This document shows positions 1 through 6,408 of a DNA stretch of 8,422 bases, one piece after another. The position numbers and the translations under genes are program-made. Location: positions 1 to 8,422 of the forward strand of contig DQHP01000054.1 of assembly GCA_003524435.1 (NCBI GenBank), in the 5' to 3' direction. How positions within the stretch are numbered: the stretch's first letter is position 1; the number at the start of each line of letters is the position of its first letter. The notes below the pieces were generated by a model, which saw nothing but the letters and a program-made list of their open reading frames with translations, was not told the DNA's origin and did no database searches. The DNA is from Microbacterium sp. Lineage in GTDB: Bacteria; Actinomycetota; Actinomycetes; Actinomycetales; Microbacteriaceae.

Positions 1-956
1 GTTCCGGCGGTCATGAACAGCGTGTACAGGCTGCCGGTAAGGGCGATGCCGACCATGAGCGGGGTGACCGCTGCGGTGCTCTGCGTGAGGCGGTACCGGC
101 ATCCTGTGCGGGCGAGGAACCAGGCCGGTGACCAGGAGGCTGGGATGATCGCTGTCCAGGCGCGGAGGATGAGCGGGTAGACGAAGGGCCCGAGCGCGGC
201 GATCAGGGCGGTGAGGGCGATGCTGAACAGTTGTGCCCCGCTGACGATGCCCGCGATGCCCATACTCCCATCAGGATCATCAGTCACCATCCTTGCGATC
301 AGGGGGGCGGCGATCACGTTGATGCCGAGAATCACTGTGGCGAGCGTCGCCACTCCTACCCCGATCCAGCGCATCACGGCGAGGCGCGCGCGGGGCTCCT
401 CGGGCTCTCTCACGGCTTCGATCGCGGGCACCCGTCCCGCGCGGAACGCACCGCGCAGTCCCGAGACGATCACGAGCGTCAGAGCAATCCCAACCGTCCA
501 TGCCACCGTGCTGGCACCGAACACAACGGGGAGGTTCCGCAGGGAAGCTTGCTGCCCAGCGAGGGAGAGGAACACTCCCGCCGTCAACCGTCCAAGGATC
601 AGCCCGGCACCCGTACCGGTGAGGGCGAGCAGGCAAAGCTGGATCAGCACGACCAAGGTCACTTGACGCGGGAGGATTCCAGCCAGTTGCAGAAGCGCGT
701 AGCCGCGCCTGCCCGAACTGATCGCAAGATTCGTCGTCGCTCCGGTGACCGCGACTGCGGCAAGCACCGTGAACAGGATCGTGCCCTGCGTCATCGACAC
801 CAGCGAATCACCATCGGCCGGGCTGAGGGTCGCCGCCGTCTCAAACTGGGATATGACAGCGGACAGCACCATCGTCGCCACGGCGATCATGAGAAGACCG
901 CCGATCCAGAGTCTCCATTCCCGCACGAGTTCCTTGGCGGCGACGATCGCGATCAT
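1..956 (-). CDS. FtsX-type ABC transporter permease, 3' end beyond window
   Basis: Membrane subunit of an ABC transporter of the MacB/LolE/FtsX superfamily, partner of the ATPase encoded just upstream. I translated the minus strand from 956: it stays open for 318 codons to the window edge, so the C-terminus is missing. The start ATG (954-956) overlaps the ATPase stop (953-955) in an ATGA arrangement, which fixes both the start and the coupling. The N-terminus is short and basic (MIAIVAAKELVREW), followed by hydrophobic segments at about residues 16-36, 57-77, 101-124, 148-168, 195-218, 240-264 and 297-315. Two FtsX-family hallmarks are visible: an arginine-rich stretch before a Leu/Ala/Gly run at 83-94 (RRGYALLQLAGI), and RVPAIEAVRE at 175-184, matching the 'PAEALR' motif after TM4. 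Such pairs usually export or extract peptides, lipoproteins or antimicrobials and drive conformational work in the membrane. The substrate is not deducible. Confidence 0.88.
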   Translation of the reverse strand, partial: MIAIVAAKELVREWRLWIGGLLMIAVATMVLSAVISQFETAATLSPADGDSLVSMTQGTILFTVLAAVAVTGATTNLAISSGRRGYALLQLAGILPRQVTLVVLIQLCLLALTGTGAGLILGRLTAGVFLSLAGQQASLRNLPVVFGASTVAWTVGIALTLVIVSGLRGAFRAGRVPAIEAVREPEEPRARLAVMRWIGVGVATLATVILGINVIAAPLIARMVTDDPDGSMGIAGIVSGAQLFSIALTALIAALGPFVYPLILRAWTAIIPASWSPAWFLARTGCRYRLTQSTAAVTPLMVGIALTGSLYTLFMTAG

Positions 957-1726
957 GCGGCCAGCGATTCCTCTCCTGCGGCGCGCACCGCGTCCAGCAC
1001 TGCCTGCGCGCTCGGCTTATGAAGCTCCGCGTGGATGGAACCATCGCGCAGCACGAGCACCCGATCGGCGCGTGCGGCCGCTTCGAGGTCATGCGTGACC
1101 AGTACCACGCTGCGCGCTCCGGAAGCTGTCTCGCGCAACAGGGAAAGCACTTGCGCCCCGGTCGTAGTATCGAGCGCCCCGGTCGGCTCGTCAGCGAACA
1201 CGAGCGAAGCGCCTGACGCGAGCACCCGTGCGATAGCGACACGCTGCTGCTGACCGCCAGAGAGCTTGCTCGGCAAGAACCCGGCTCGCTCCGTGAGCCC
1301 GACCGCGTCAACTGCGGCGCTTGCATCGGCTGCCGCGCCCCGCTTACGAGCGATCCGTGCAGGAAGTGCCGCGTTCTCCATCGCGGTGAGCGACGGCACC
1401 AGATTGTAGGACTGGAAGATGAACCCCACACGATCCCGACGCATCTTCGCCAAAGCGTTTCGGCTCAGCGCCGCGATGCTCTGCCCGAACATACTCACCC
1501 CGCCAGCCGATGCCGGTTCCAGCCCTGCCAGGCAGTACAGCAGCGTGGACTTCCCCGAACCTGATGGCCCCACGATCGCGACCATCTCACCGGGGTTCAC
1601 TTGGAGCGATACGTTGCGCAGCACCGCCACGGGCGGCTGCCCCTTCACCGTCTCAAACGTCTTCTCAAGATTCACGCACGCGACCAGCGGCGATGCATCG
1701 GATGCATTCGGAACAGGAAGGCTCAT
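953..1726 (-). CDS. MacB/LolD-type ABC transporter ATPase
   Basis: Cytoplasmic nucleotide-binding subunit that powers the FtsX-type permease encoded immediately downstream on the same strand. It has 257 residues from the chosen start, normal for the LolD/MacB class. Motifs: Walker A GPSGSGKS at 53-60, Q-loop Gln105 in FIFQSYNLVP, signature LSGGQQQR at 155-162, Walker B LVFADEP at 175-181 with catalytic Glu180, D-loop GALD following, and switch His212 (VTHD). The FxFQxxxLxPxLT pattern and the short VxLRDG end are typical of MacB/LolD rather than multidrug ABC-2 ATPases. All catalytic residues are present, so it should be active. Start: ATG at 1726 (MSLPVPNAS) is preferred because conserved sequence begins only about residue 17. 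ATG at 1744, six codons earlier, is possible. Neither has a good Shine-Dalgarno sequence, so a leaderless transcript is plausible. Confidence 0.95.
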   Translation of the reverse strand: MSLPVPNASDASPLVACVNLEKTFETVKGQPPVAVLRNVSLQVNPGEMVAIVGPSGSGKSTLLYCLAGLEPASAGGVSMFGQSIAALSRNALAKMRRDRVGFIFQSYNLVPSLTAMENAALPARIARKRGAAADASAAVDAVGLTERAGFLPSKLSGGQQQRVAIARVLASGASLVFADEPTGALDTTTGAQVLSLLRETASGARSVVLVTHDLEAAARADRVLVLRDGSIHAELHKPSAQAVLDAVRAAGEESLAA

Positions 1727-1731
1727 ACAGC

Positions 1732-1737
1732 AATCTA
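1732..1737 (-). promoter_or_regulatory. Possible -10 element for the FtsX/MacB operon (leaderless)
   Basis: On the minus strand TAGATT (TAnnnT form) ends 5 bases before the ATG at 1726, so transcription could begin at or next to the start codon. This would explain the lack of a Shine-Dalgarno sequence. Leaderless mRNAs are common in Actinobacteria. No convincing -35 hexamer is found 16-18 bases upstream, so this is only a weak candidate. Confidence 0.25.
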
Positions 1738-1968
1738 AGCCCATCCTTACCCGCGCCCGCTGAAAGCCCTCACGATTCTCCAGACAGCCCCCGCTTCCAA
1801 CTACGGAAACCCCTACCCCCTCAAGCGATCAACCGGCTCACCCCGCTTGCACCCCTAACCCCTTCTGTTCTTCTGACTGCACGCAGGTTACGGCCGTAGA
1901 GATGGGCTTGCATCGAGGGGTGAAATTCCTGGTCAGGGTGGAGATCCTGGAGTGAAAATGTAGGTGGC

Positions 1969-1992
1969 ATTGCAGCGAATACCACATGCAAT
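1969..1992. repeat. Inverted repeat ATTGCA-N12-TGCAAT
   Basis: Perfect 6-bp arms, ATTGCA at 1969-1974 and TGCAAT at 1987-1992, separated by 12 bases in the less GC-rich part of the divergent region. Spacing of about two helical turns centre to centre (18 bases) would suit a dimeric regulator only approximately. It could equally be chance. Confidence 0.3.
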
Positions 1993-2048
1993 CTCTGACG
2001 TCGCGACCACTCGCTAGCGGCGGCGGATATCGCACAGCCGGGAGGCTC

Positions 2049-2091
2049 AGATGACGTGGCAGATGCCATGGTTCTCCGGTTCAGGTCATCT
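2049..2091. promoter_or_regulatory. Nested dyad upstream of the sensor kinase (operator or leader structure)
   Basis: Outer perfect 7-bp arms AGATGAC (2049-2055) and GTCATCT (2085-2091) enclose an inner perfect dyad TGGCA-GA-TGCCA (2057-2068). The outer arm ends 20 bases before the kinase ATG, just ahead of the weak Shine-Dalgarno region. The structure could be a binding site for a dimeric regulator, for instance autoregulation by the NarL-type regulator of this operon, or a foldable 5' leader if transcription starts upstream of it. The dyads are directly visible; the function is inference. Confidence 0.4.
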
Positions 2092-2111
2092 TCGCGTGGT
2101 GAGATGGAGTC

Positions 2112-3230
2112 ATGAGCGAGGTCGAAGCGAGGGCGGTTCAGAAGCACTCGCGTTCGTCCTGGGTCGGGGACTCGGTGGCCGCGCTCGTGCTGGTCGTGGT
2201 GTTCTGGGTGCCACAACTGTTGTCGGCTTCTGAGGTATGGCTGACCGCCGCTGGGGTGGTGTTGGCGCTTATGGTGGCTGCTTCGGTGATGGTCCGCTGG
2301 CGGTTGCCGAGCGTCGCTCCCGTGGCCGCGCTCGTTGCGACCGGCGGTGCATGGTTTCTGCAGGTGAGTTCTGATCCAATGCTTGCTGTCGCGTGGTGCC
2401 TGTACCCGCTTGCGCTGCGTCGTGGGCGTCGGTCGCCGGCTATTGGTGGTGCGGCTGTCGTCGTGATGATCTTGGTCTCGCTTACTTATGGCGCTCCGCC
2501 GTCTGCTGCGGGTGTGGATCAGCGGATCATCTTCGCCGCCGTTGCGATTGGTGCGGTGTGGCTGTTGGGTCAGGCCGAAGCGAAGCGGCTGGAGGCTGTG
2601 CGGGAGTCTGCTGATCGGCGGGCTGCGTGGGAGCGTGCGGTGCATCAGGCGTCGATGGCGCGTGATGTTCATGACGTGGTGGGTCATGCGCTGAGTGTGA
2701 TCAGCGCGGAAGCGGAGGTTTCTCGAAGTCTTCCTGGTGTCGGTGAGGCGGAGTTGAGGGAGAGCTTGGGCGATATTGAGCAACGCGCTCGCGGCGCACT
2801 GGAAGAGGTGCAGGCGCTTGTGCGTGCGCTCCGGGACGGGGAGCCGGGCGCGGGTAGTGCGATGCCGATTCAGCAGCTCGTGACTGCCGCGCGGGTCAGC
2901 GGGCTTGAGGTCGATACCCGGCTTGACGAGACGGGTCTGCCCGAAGCGACCTGTCGAGTGTTGTCGCGGGTGGTGCAGGAGGCGTTGAGTAACGTCGTGC
3001 GTCATGCCAATGCGGAGCGCTGCGAGGTCGCAGTCTGGCATGAGGGCGAGAGCGTACGGGTGCGCGTCGATGACGATGGGGTCGGACTCTCGGCCGGGTA
3101 TCAACCCGGCATGGGATTGACGGGCATGCGGGAGCGAGTGGGCGCGGTCGGTGGCTCCGTGACGGTGACGAACCGGCTGGAAGGTGGAACCCGGCTCCTG
3201 GCGACCTTGCCGATAGGAGAGGGTGGATGA
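2112..3230 (+). CDS. Sensor histidine kinase, HisKA_3 type (NarL-family partner)
   Basis: Membrane histidine kinase of 372 residues that autophosphorylates and passes the phosphate to the response regulator encoded next. The first ~155 residues form about five or six hydrophobic segments (roughly 20-37, 45-62, 68-85, 88-101, 110-125, 136-153) with almost no extracytoplasmic domain, so sensing is probably within the membrane or through a partner protein. A short linker (155-180) leads to the HisKA_3 phosphoacceptor motif MARDVHDVVGH with His187. The HATPase_c domain shows the N box QEALSNVVRHA (289-299), G1 box DDDGVGL (320-326) and G2 box GMGLTGMRERV (333-343). It ends with the usual GGT.L.A.LP. 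All catalytic residues are intact. Start: ATG at 2112, preceded by GGTGAG/GGAG. The stop overlaps the regulator's ATG by 4 bases. The family is often seen near ABC exporters in Actinobacteria (LiaS/DesK-like architecture). Confidence 0.94.
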   Translation: MSEVEARAVQKHSRSSWVGDSVAALVLVVVFWVPQLLSASEVWLTAAGVVLALMVAASVMVRWRLPSVAPVAALVATGGAWFLQVSSDPMLAVAWCLYPLALRRGRRSPAIGGAAVVVMILVSLTYGAPPSAAGVDQRIIFAAVAIGAVWLLGQAEAKRLEAVRESADRRAAWERAVHQASMARDVHDVVGHALSVISAEAEVSRSLPGVGEAELRESLGDIEQRARGALEEVQALVRALRDGEPGAGSAMPIQQLVTAARVSGLEVDTRLDETGLPEATCRVLSRVVQEALSNVVRHANAERCEVAVWHEGESVRVRVDDDGVGLSAGYQPGMGLTGMRERVGAVGGSVTVTNRLEGGTRLLATLPIGEGG

Positions 3231-3883
3231 GCGCGCCGATCACGGTTCTCCTGGCCGATGATGATGCTGACTTTCGTCGTGTCTACCGGCGTCTGTTCGA
3301 CGGCACCGACGGCTTCCGCGTCGCAGGCGAGGCGGGCACCGGCGCGGATGCTCTTCGTCTGATGGCGGCGTTGCGGCCGGATGTGGCGTTGGTGGATGTG
3401 CAGATGCCGGACGGGTCGGGCCTGGACGTGGTGCGCGGTGCAGTGGGGCTTGGCACACGGATCATCATGCTCACGACGTTTGACCTGGATGAGTACGTCA
3501 GCGAGGCGCTGCGGCAGGGTGCGGCGGGATTCCTGCTCAAGAATGCTTCCGCTCAGGAGGTGCTGGCGGCGGTGCGCGCGGTGCACGCAGGGCATAGCTC
3601 CCTGGCGCCTGAGGTCACCGCTCGTCTGGTGGATCAGTTCAGCGCCCGTCCCCGGCAGAGCCCGCACGCGTTCGCGGACACGCAGTTGAGCGACCGGGAG
3701 TTGCAGTTGATCCGCTTGATCGCCCGGGGGCACTCGAATCAGCGGATCGCTGGCGAGCTGCATCTGAGTGTGGAGACGGTCAAGACGTATGTGAAGCGGC
3801 TGTTCCAGAAACTTGACGTGAGCGACCGCACCCAGTTGGCGGTGCTCGCTCATGAGGCCGGGCTGCTGCACGCGCCTCGCTGA
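3227..3883 (+). CDS. NarL/LuxR-family response regulator
   Basis: DNA-binding response regulator of 218 residues, cognate partner of the kinase whose stop it overlaps (ATGA). The receiver domain spans residues 5-120: acidic pocket Asp11/Asp12, phosphoacceptor Asp57 in LVDVQMPDGSG, conserved Thr83/Thr84 (MLTTF) and Lys105 (FLLKN). The LuxR-type helix-turn-helix is at about 152-212, with LSDRELQLIRLIARGHSNQ and LSVETVKTYVKRLFQKLDV, the recognition-helix pattern of the NarL/LiaR group. Length and key residues are standard, so it should be functional. A good ribosome binding site, AGGAG at 3215-3219, sits 7 bases before ATG 3227. Likely targets are its own promoter and one or both ABC operons on either side; this is inferred from gene order. 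A hairpin begins within its stop codon. Confidence 0.95.
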   Translation: MSAPITVLLADDDADFRRVYRRLFDGTDGFRVAGEAGTGADALRLMAALRPDVALVDVQMPDGSGLDVVRGAVGLGTRIIMLTTFDLDEYVSEALRQGAAGFLLKNASAQEVLAAVRAVHAGHSSLAPEVTARLVDQFSARPRQSPHAFADTQLSDRELQLIRLIARGHSNQRIAGELHLSVETVKTYVKRLFQKLDVSDRTQLAVLAHEAGLLHAPR

Positions 3884-3918
3884 CCCGATCTCCGGTAAGT
3901 GTCCACTTCCGGGGGTCA
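3881..3918 (+). terminator. Bulged hairpin starting in the response-regulator stop codon
   Basis: The arms pair in three blocks: TGACCC (3881-3886) with GGGTCA (3913-3918), CCGG (3892-3895) with CCGG (3909-3912), and AAGT (3897-3900) with ACTT (3905-3908), leaving a GTCC loop. A 5-base bulge (3887-3891) and a single T bulge interrupt the left arm. There is no U-tract afterwards, so it is not a classical intrinsic terminator. Such GC-rich hairpins without a U-tract are common after actinobacterial genes. It separates the two-component genes from the exporter operon. Alternative roles are transcript processing or stabilisation, or an operator dyad (AAGTG-TC-CACTT). Confidence 0.5.
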
Positions 3919-3931
3919 CAATCGCGGGCGC

Positions 3932-3941
3932 TGACACGTCA
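3932..3941. promoter_or_regulatory. Dyad TGAC-AC-GTCA upstream of the ABC-2 exporter operon
   Basis: Perfect 4-bp arms with a 2-base centre, 49 bases before the GTG start of the exporter ATPase. On the minus strand it reads TGACGTGTCA, 9 of 10 bases identical to TGACGTGGCA at 2052-2061 ahead of the sensor kinase. It could be a shared regulator site. The match is short enough to arise by chance. Confidence 0.3.
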
Positions 3942-3990
3942 CGGTGGAGGTAACCACAGAGTTGCCGACGGCCGTGAGGAGCAGTACCGC

Positions 3991-4704
3991 GTGATCGAGA
4001 TATCCGACGTATCGAAGAAGTATGGTCCCAAGACCGCCGTCGACCAGGTGACTTTCACCGCGAGGCCAGGCCGGGTGACCGGGTTTCTCGGCCCGAACGG
4101 GGCCGGGAAGTCCAGCACGTTGCGCATTCTGCTGGGTCTTGACCGGGCGACGTCGGGCACAGCTCGGATCGACGGGAAACCGTATGCCACGTTGGCGCAG
4201 CCGCTGCGCACGGTGGGTGCGATGCTCGACGGGGCATCCGCGGTGCCCGAGCGTCGCGGGGTGGACCATCTGCGGTGGATCGCGCAGTCCAATCGCATCC
4301 CGGCGCAGCGGATCGGTGAGGTCCTGGAAACGGTCGGGCTGACCGATGCGGCGAAGGTCCGGGTACGGAAGTACTCGCTCGGGATGAAGCAGCGCCTTGG
4401 GCTTGCTGCCGCGCTGTTGGGTGAGCCGCGCATCCTTGTGCTCGATGAGCCGGTGAATGGTCTTGACCCGGAGGGCATTCGCACGATCCGCACTTTCCTG
4501 CGCCGCTACGCGGACCAGGGCAACACGGTGCTGTTGTCCAGTCACCTGATGGGTGAGACCGCGGAGACCGTGGATGACATTGTCATCATCAACAAGGGCC
4601 GGATCATCGCCGACGGCACCCTCGATGAGATCATCGAAGGGCACGCGTCACTTGAAGACGCGTTCTTCGCGCTCACCGGCAGCGAGCCTGGGCAGAGCTG
4701 GTGA
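3991..4704 (+). CDS. ABC-2 type exporter ATPase, BcrA/CcmA-like
   Basis: Cytoplasmic ATPase of 237 residues that drives the two permeases encoded downstream. Motifs: Walker A GPNGAGKS at 34-41, signature YSLGMKQR at 128-135 (the LGMKQR variant typical of drug/bacteriocin ABC-2 exporters), Walker B ILVLDEP at 148-154 with Glu153, D-loop NGLDP, and switch His185 (SSHLMGE). The usual Q-loop Gln is replaced: the region reads TVGAMLDG, as in BcrA/lantibiotic-immunity ATPases that carry an acidic residue there. The C-terminus (LEDAFFALTG) also fits that group. GTG start at 3991, supported by GAGGAG at 3976-3981 with 9-base spacing. The stop overlaps the next gene's GTG. A substrate such as a peptide antibiotic or other membrane-active compound is likely for the family but is not shown by sequence. 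Confidence 0.93.
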   Translation: MIEISDVSKKYGPKTAVDQVTFTARPGRVTGFLGPNGAGKSSTLRILLGLDRATSGTARIDGKPYATLAQPLRTVGAMLDGASAVPERRGVDHLRWIAQSNRIPAQRIGEVLETVGLTDAAKVRVRKYSLGMKQRLGLAAALLGEPRILVLDEPVNGLDPEGIRTIRTFLRRYADQGNTVLLSSHLMGETAETVDDIVIINKGRIIADGTLDEIIEGHASLEDAFFALTGSEPGQSW

Positions 4705-5507
4705 GCGGAATGTTCAGCGTCATCCGCTCCGAGTTCACTAAGTTCCTCACCCTCCCTGGTGTCTGGCTGGTCACCGGCGTCATCGTGCTGCTGTTCATCT
4801 ACATGCAGCAGAGCCTCCACGCCGATCACGTCAGCATGATTGCGAACGTGCGCCCTGACGGGACCGCCGATATCGGCCTGGGTGTCGTGGAGGTCGCTTC
4901 GCAGATACGCGGTTCGATCGGCACGGCCGTGATGAACGCCGGGCTGCTGCTTCCCGTGCTCGGCGCGGTCATCGCCGGTTCCGAGTTCAAGGCCGGGCAG
5001 CTCGGGCTGAGCCTGGTCGCGGTGCCGAACCGTACCCGGTTCGTGCTCAGCAAGGTGTTCGCCGTGGGCCTGTATGCGGCGGGCCTCGCCATCGTGTTCA
5101 TCGCCGCCGCCCTGGTGCTGATGTACCTCGCGGTCAAGGACTGGGACCCCGATGTGCTGTGGAGTGCGCAGACGTTGCAGGAAGCAGGGCGCGTGCTCCT
5201 GTACATGGTGACGATCACGCTCACCGGAGCCGCGATCACTCTCGTCACACGGCGGACGCTCTCCGGGATCATCGTGTCCATCGTGCTCATCACCCTGACC
5301 TTCGCGCAGGTCGTTGCGCTGATCGCCCCCGCCGTTGATGCGTTCCTTCCGTTGAGCGCCGCCCGCAACCTCATGTTCCAAGACGCCGCGATTCTCCCGG
5401 TGCCACTGACTGGAACCGAACTACAGGGCGCGCTCGTCCTCACCGGCTGGGCCGCCATCACCTCGGTGGTCGCGCTGGTCCTGATCCGGCGGAGGGATGC
5501 CCGATGA
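4701..5507 (+). CDS. ABC-2 exporter permease, first of two paralogues
   Basis: Membrane subunit of 268 residues with six predicted spans (about 20-37, 78-93, 118-144, 163-183, 188-211, 243-263) and a cytoplasmic N-terminus (FSVIRSEFTKF) typical of ABC-2 permeases. An extracytoplasmic loop lies between spans 1 and 2 (about 38-77). Between spans 2 and 3 a cytoplasmic motif reads SEFKAGQLGLSLVAVPNR (94-111), also found in altered form in the next gene's product. The two are therefore paralogues and probably form a heterodimeric channel with two copies of the ATPase. The GTG start at 4701 overlaps the ATPase stop. ATG at 4710 (MFSVIRSEF) is an equally plausible start. Its stop overlaps the next ATG by 4 bases, so the three genes are translationally coupled. 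Confidence 0.88.
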   Translation: MSGMFSVIRSEFTKFLTLPGVWLVTGVIVLLFIYMQQSLHADHVSMIANVRPDGTADIGLGVVEVASQIRGSIGTAVMNAGLLLPVLGAVIAGSEFKAGQLGLSLVAVPNRTRFVLSKVFAVGLYAAGLAIVFIAAALVLMYLAVKDWDPDVLWSAQTLQEAGRVLLYMVTITLTGAAITLVTRRTLSGIIVSIVLITLTFAQVVALIAPAVDAFLPLSAARNLMFQDAAILPVPLTGTELQGALVLTGWAAITSVVALVLIRRRDAR

Positions 5508-6256
5508 GCGCGAAGGTCCTCTCTGCCGATCCCGTGATTCGTCGTCGTGACGTGATCGGTTCGGAGATCACGAAGATCATCACCCACCCCGCAACCGTCA
5601 TAATGCTCGCCATCACGCTCGTCGTGAACCTCTTCCTGGCAGTCATCGACGCATCCGGGCTGATCTTCTACACCGGGGCAGGCCCGGCGCGGCTGTCCTC
5701 GTTCGGCATGGTGATGCTTGCACCGCTCTACGCATTCCTCGTCATCCCGGTCTGGGCAGCCGCAACCGAACACCACGGCGGACAGCTCCGCATGAGTCTC
5801 ACCGCCACGCCACGTCGCGGAACTTTCGCGCCCGCAAAACTGACCGCGACGACCACCGTGTGCCTCGCAGCCGCTGTCATCGCGATCGTCCCGGCGCGTC
5901 TCGTCATCGGAATCGCGTCCGGCCTGGACCCGGCCGAGCTCGCGCTGAACTGCGTGCAATGGGTGGCGGTGTATGTGCTGATGTCGCTCATCGCCTTCGG
6001 GCTCGCGGGAGTCCTCCGAAACACCATTGCGCCCTTGGCGATCATGATCGCCCTGCCCGTCGTGGTCGCCACTGGCATCCTGCAATGGCCCGACGGCATC
6101 CGCTTCCTCCCCGACCAGGCCAGCCTCAGCCTCGTCGGAACACCCGGTTACGACGTCACCGAACTCCCGCCCGTGATCGCCGCGGGTGTGCTCGTCGGTT
6201 GGGCTGTGCTCTCGGTCGTCGCCTACACGATCGCGCTACTCCGCCGCGATGCCTGA
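5504..6256 (+). CDS. ABC-2 exporter permease, second paralogue
   Basis: Membrane subunit of 250 residues with six predicted spans (about 30-50, 66-86, 111-138, 148-171, 174-193, 223-245) and a longer basic N-terminus (VIRRRDVIGSEITKIITH). The motif TEHHGGQLRMSLTATPRR (88-105) aligns with that of the preceding permease (E..xGQL..SL.A.P.R..F...K), the best evidence that the pair arose by duplication and works as a heterodimer with the upstream ATPase. ATG 5504 is set by the overlap with the previous stop and by GGAGGG at 5491-5496, 7 bases upstream. It ends in the usual basic LLRRDA tail. It differs from the first paralogue in having a shorter first extracytoplasmic loop. Confidence 0.88.
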   Translation: MSAKVLSADPVIRRRDVIGSEITKIITHPATVIMLAITLVVNLFLAVIDASGLIFYTGAGPARLSSFGMVMLAPLYAFLVIPVWAAATEHHGGQLRMSLTATPRRGTFAPAKLTATTTVCLAAAVIAIVPARLVIGIASGLDPAELALNCVQWVAVYVLMSLIAFGLAGVLRNTIAPLAIMIALPVVVATGILQWPDGIRFLPDQASLSLVGTPGYDVTELPPVIAAGVLVGWAVLSVVAYTIALLRRDA

Positions 6257-6305
6257 CCTCATGAAACCCGCACCACGCCGAACCACCTGGAAGGAACCCC
6301 GCACC

Positions 6306-6395
6306 ATGCAGAAGAAGCGCAGTACCATCATCTGGATCATCGTCGGCGCAGTCGTCGTCCTCGCCGCAATCGCATTCCTCGCCCTCGGCAGCTAG
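6306..6395 (+). CDS. 29-residue single-span membrane peptide
   Basis: A very small gene at the end of the ABC-2 exporter operon. From ATG 6306 the product is MQKKRSTIIWIIVGAVVV and so on: a basic head (KKR) and one hydrophobic helix at about residues 8-27 ending in LGS. By the positive-inside rule the N-terminus would face the cytoplasm. AAGGA at 6291-6295, 10 bases upstream, supports this start. In-frame ATGs at 6261 and 6249 would add 15 or 19 residues, the latter overlapping the permease stop, but they have no better ribosome binding site. I do not recognise a family. Small single-span peptides often modulate transporters or sensor kinases, which would fit the location, but that is inference. 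Against it: any short open frame in coding-like DNA can look like this. Confidence 0.6.
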   Translation: MQKKRSTIIWIIVGAVVVLAAIAFLALGS

Positions 6396-6408
6396 AAGCG
6401 GCGAGAAC

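Larger units (their letters stand above)
1727..2111. other. Divergent intergenic region, no gene seen
   Basis: 385 bases lie between the divergently transcribed ABC operon (minus) and the sensor kinase (plus). I see no convincing protein gene: the open frames across it lack family-like sequence or a ribosome binding site. The section around 1921-1995 is visibly less GC-rich than the flanking coding DNA, as expected for promoter DNA. It carries an inverted repeat at 1969-1992 and a nested pair of dyads at 2049-2091 (listed separately). Promoters for both operons must lie here or at its edges, but I cannot assign a clear -35/-10 pair for the kinase. Confidence 0.6.

Noticed and set aside
231..1022. 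Plus-strand open frame of 263 codons
   Set aside because: Opposite the FtsX-type permease and ATPase end; composition is Arg/His/Asp-rich, typical of an antisense frame.
1928..1937. CCTG-GT-CAGG dyad in the divergent region
   Set aside because: Only 4-bp arms and not repeated elsewhere in a meaningful position; expected often by chance.
1970..1998. TTGCAG as a -35 element for the kinase promoter
   Set aside because: At 17-base spacing the downstream hexamer is CTCTGA, which does not resemble a -10 element.
1821..3104. Long minus-strand open frame (427 codons) opposite the sensor kinase
   Set aside because: It lies antisense to a kinase with all motifs intact; the product is Arg/His/Pro/Thr-rich without domain patterns, as expected for a shadow frame in high-GC DNA.
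3101..3937. Minus-strand frame of 278 codons opposite the response regulator
   Set aside because: Antisense to a complete NarL-type regulator; no domain pattern.
4826..6085. Minus-strand open frame of 419 codons opposite the two permeases
   Set aside because: Antisense to clear six-TM permeases; its product is Asp/His/Arg/Gly-rich low-complexity sequence with no ribosome binding site.
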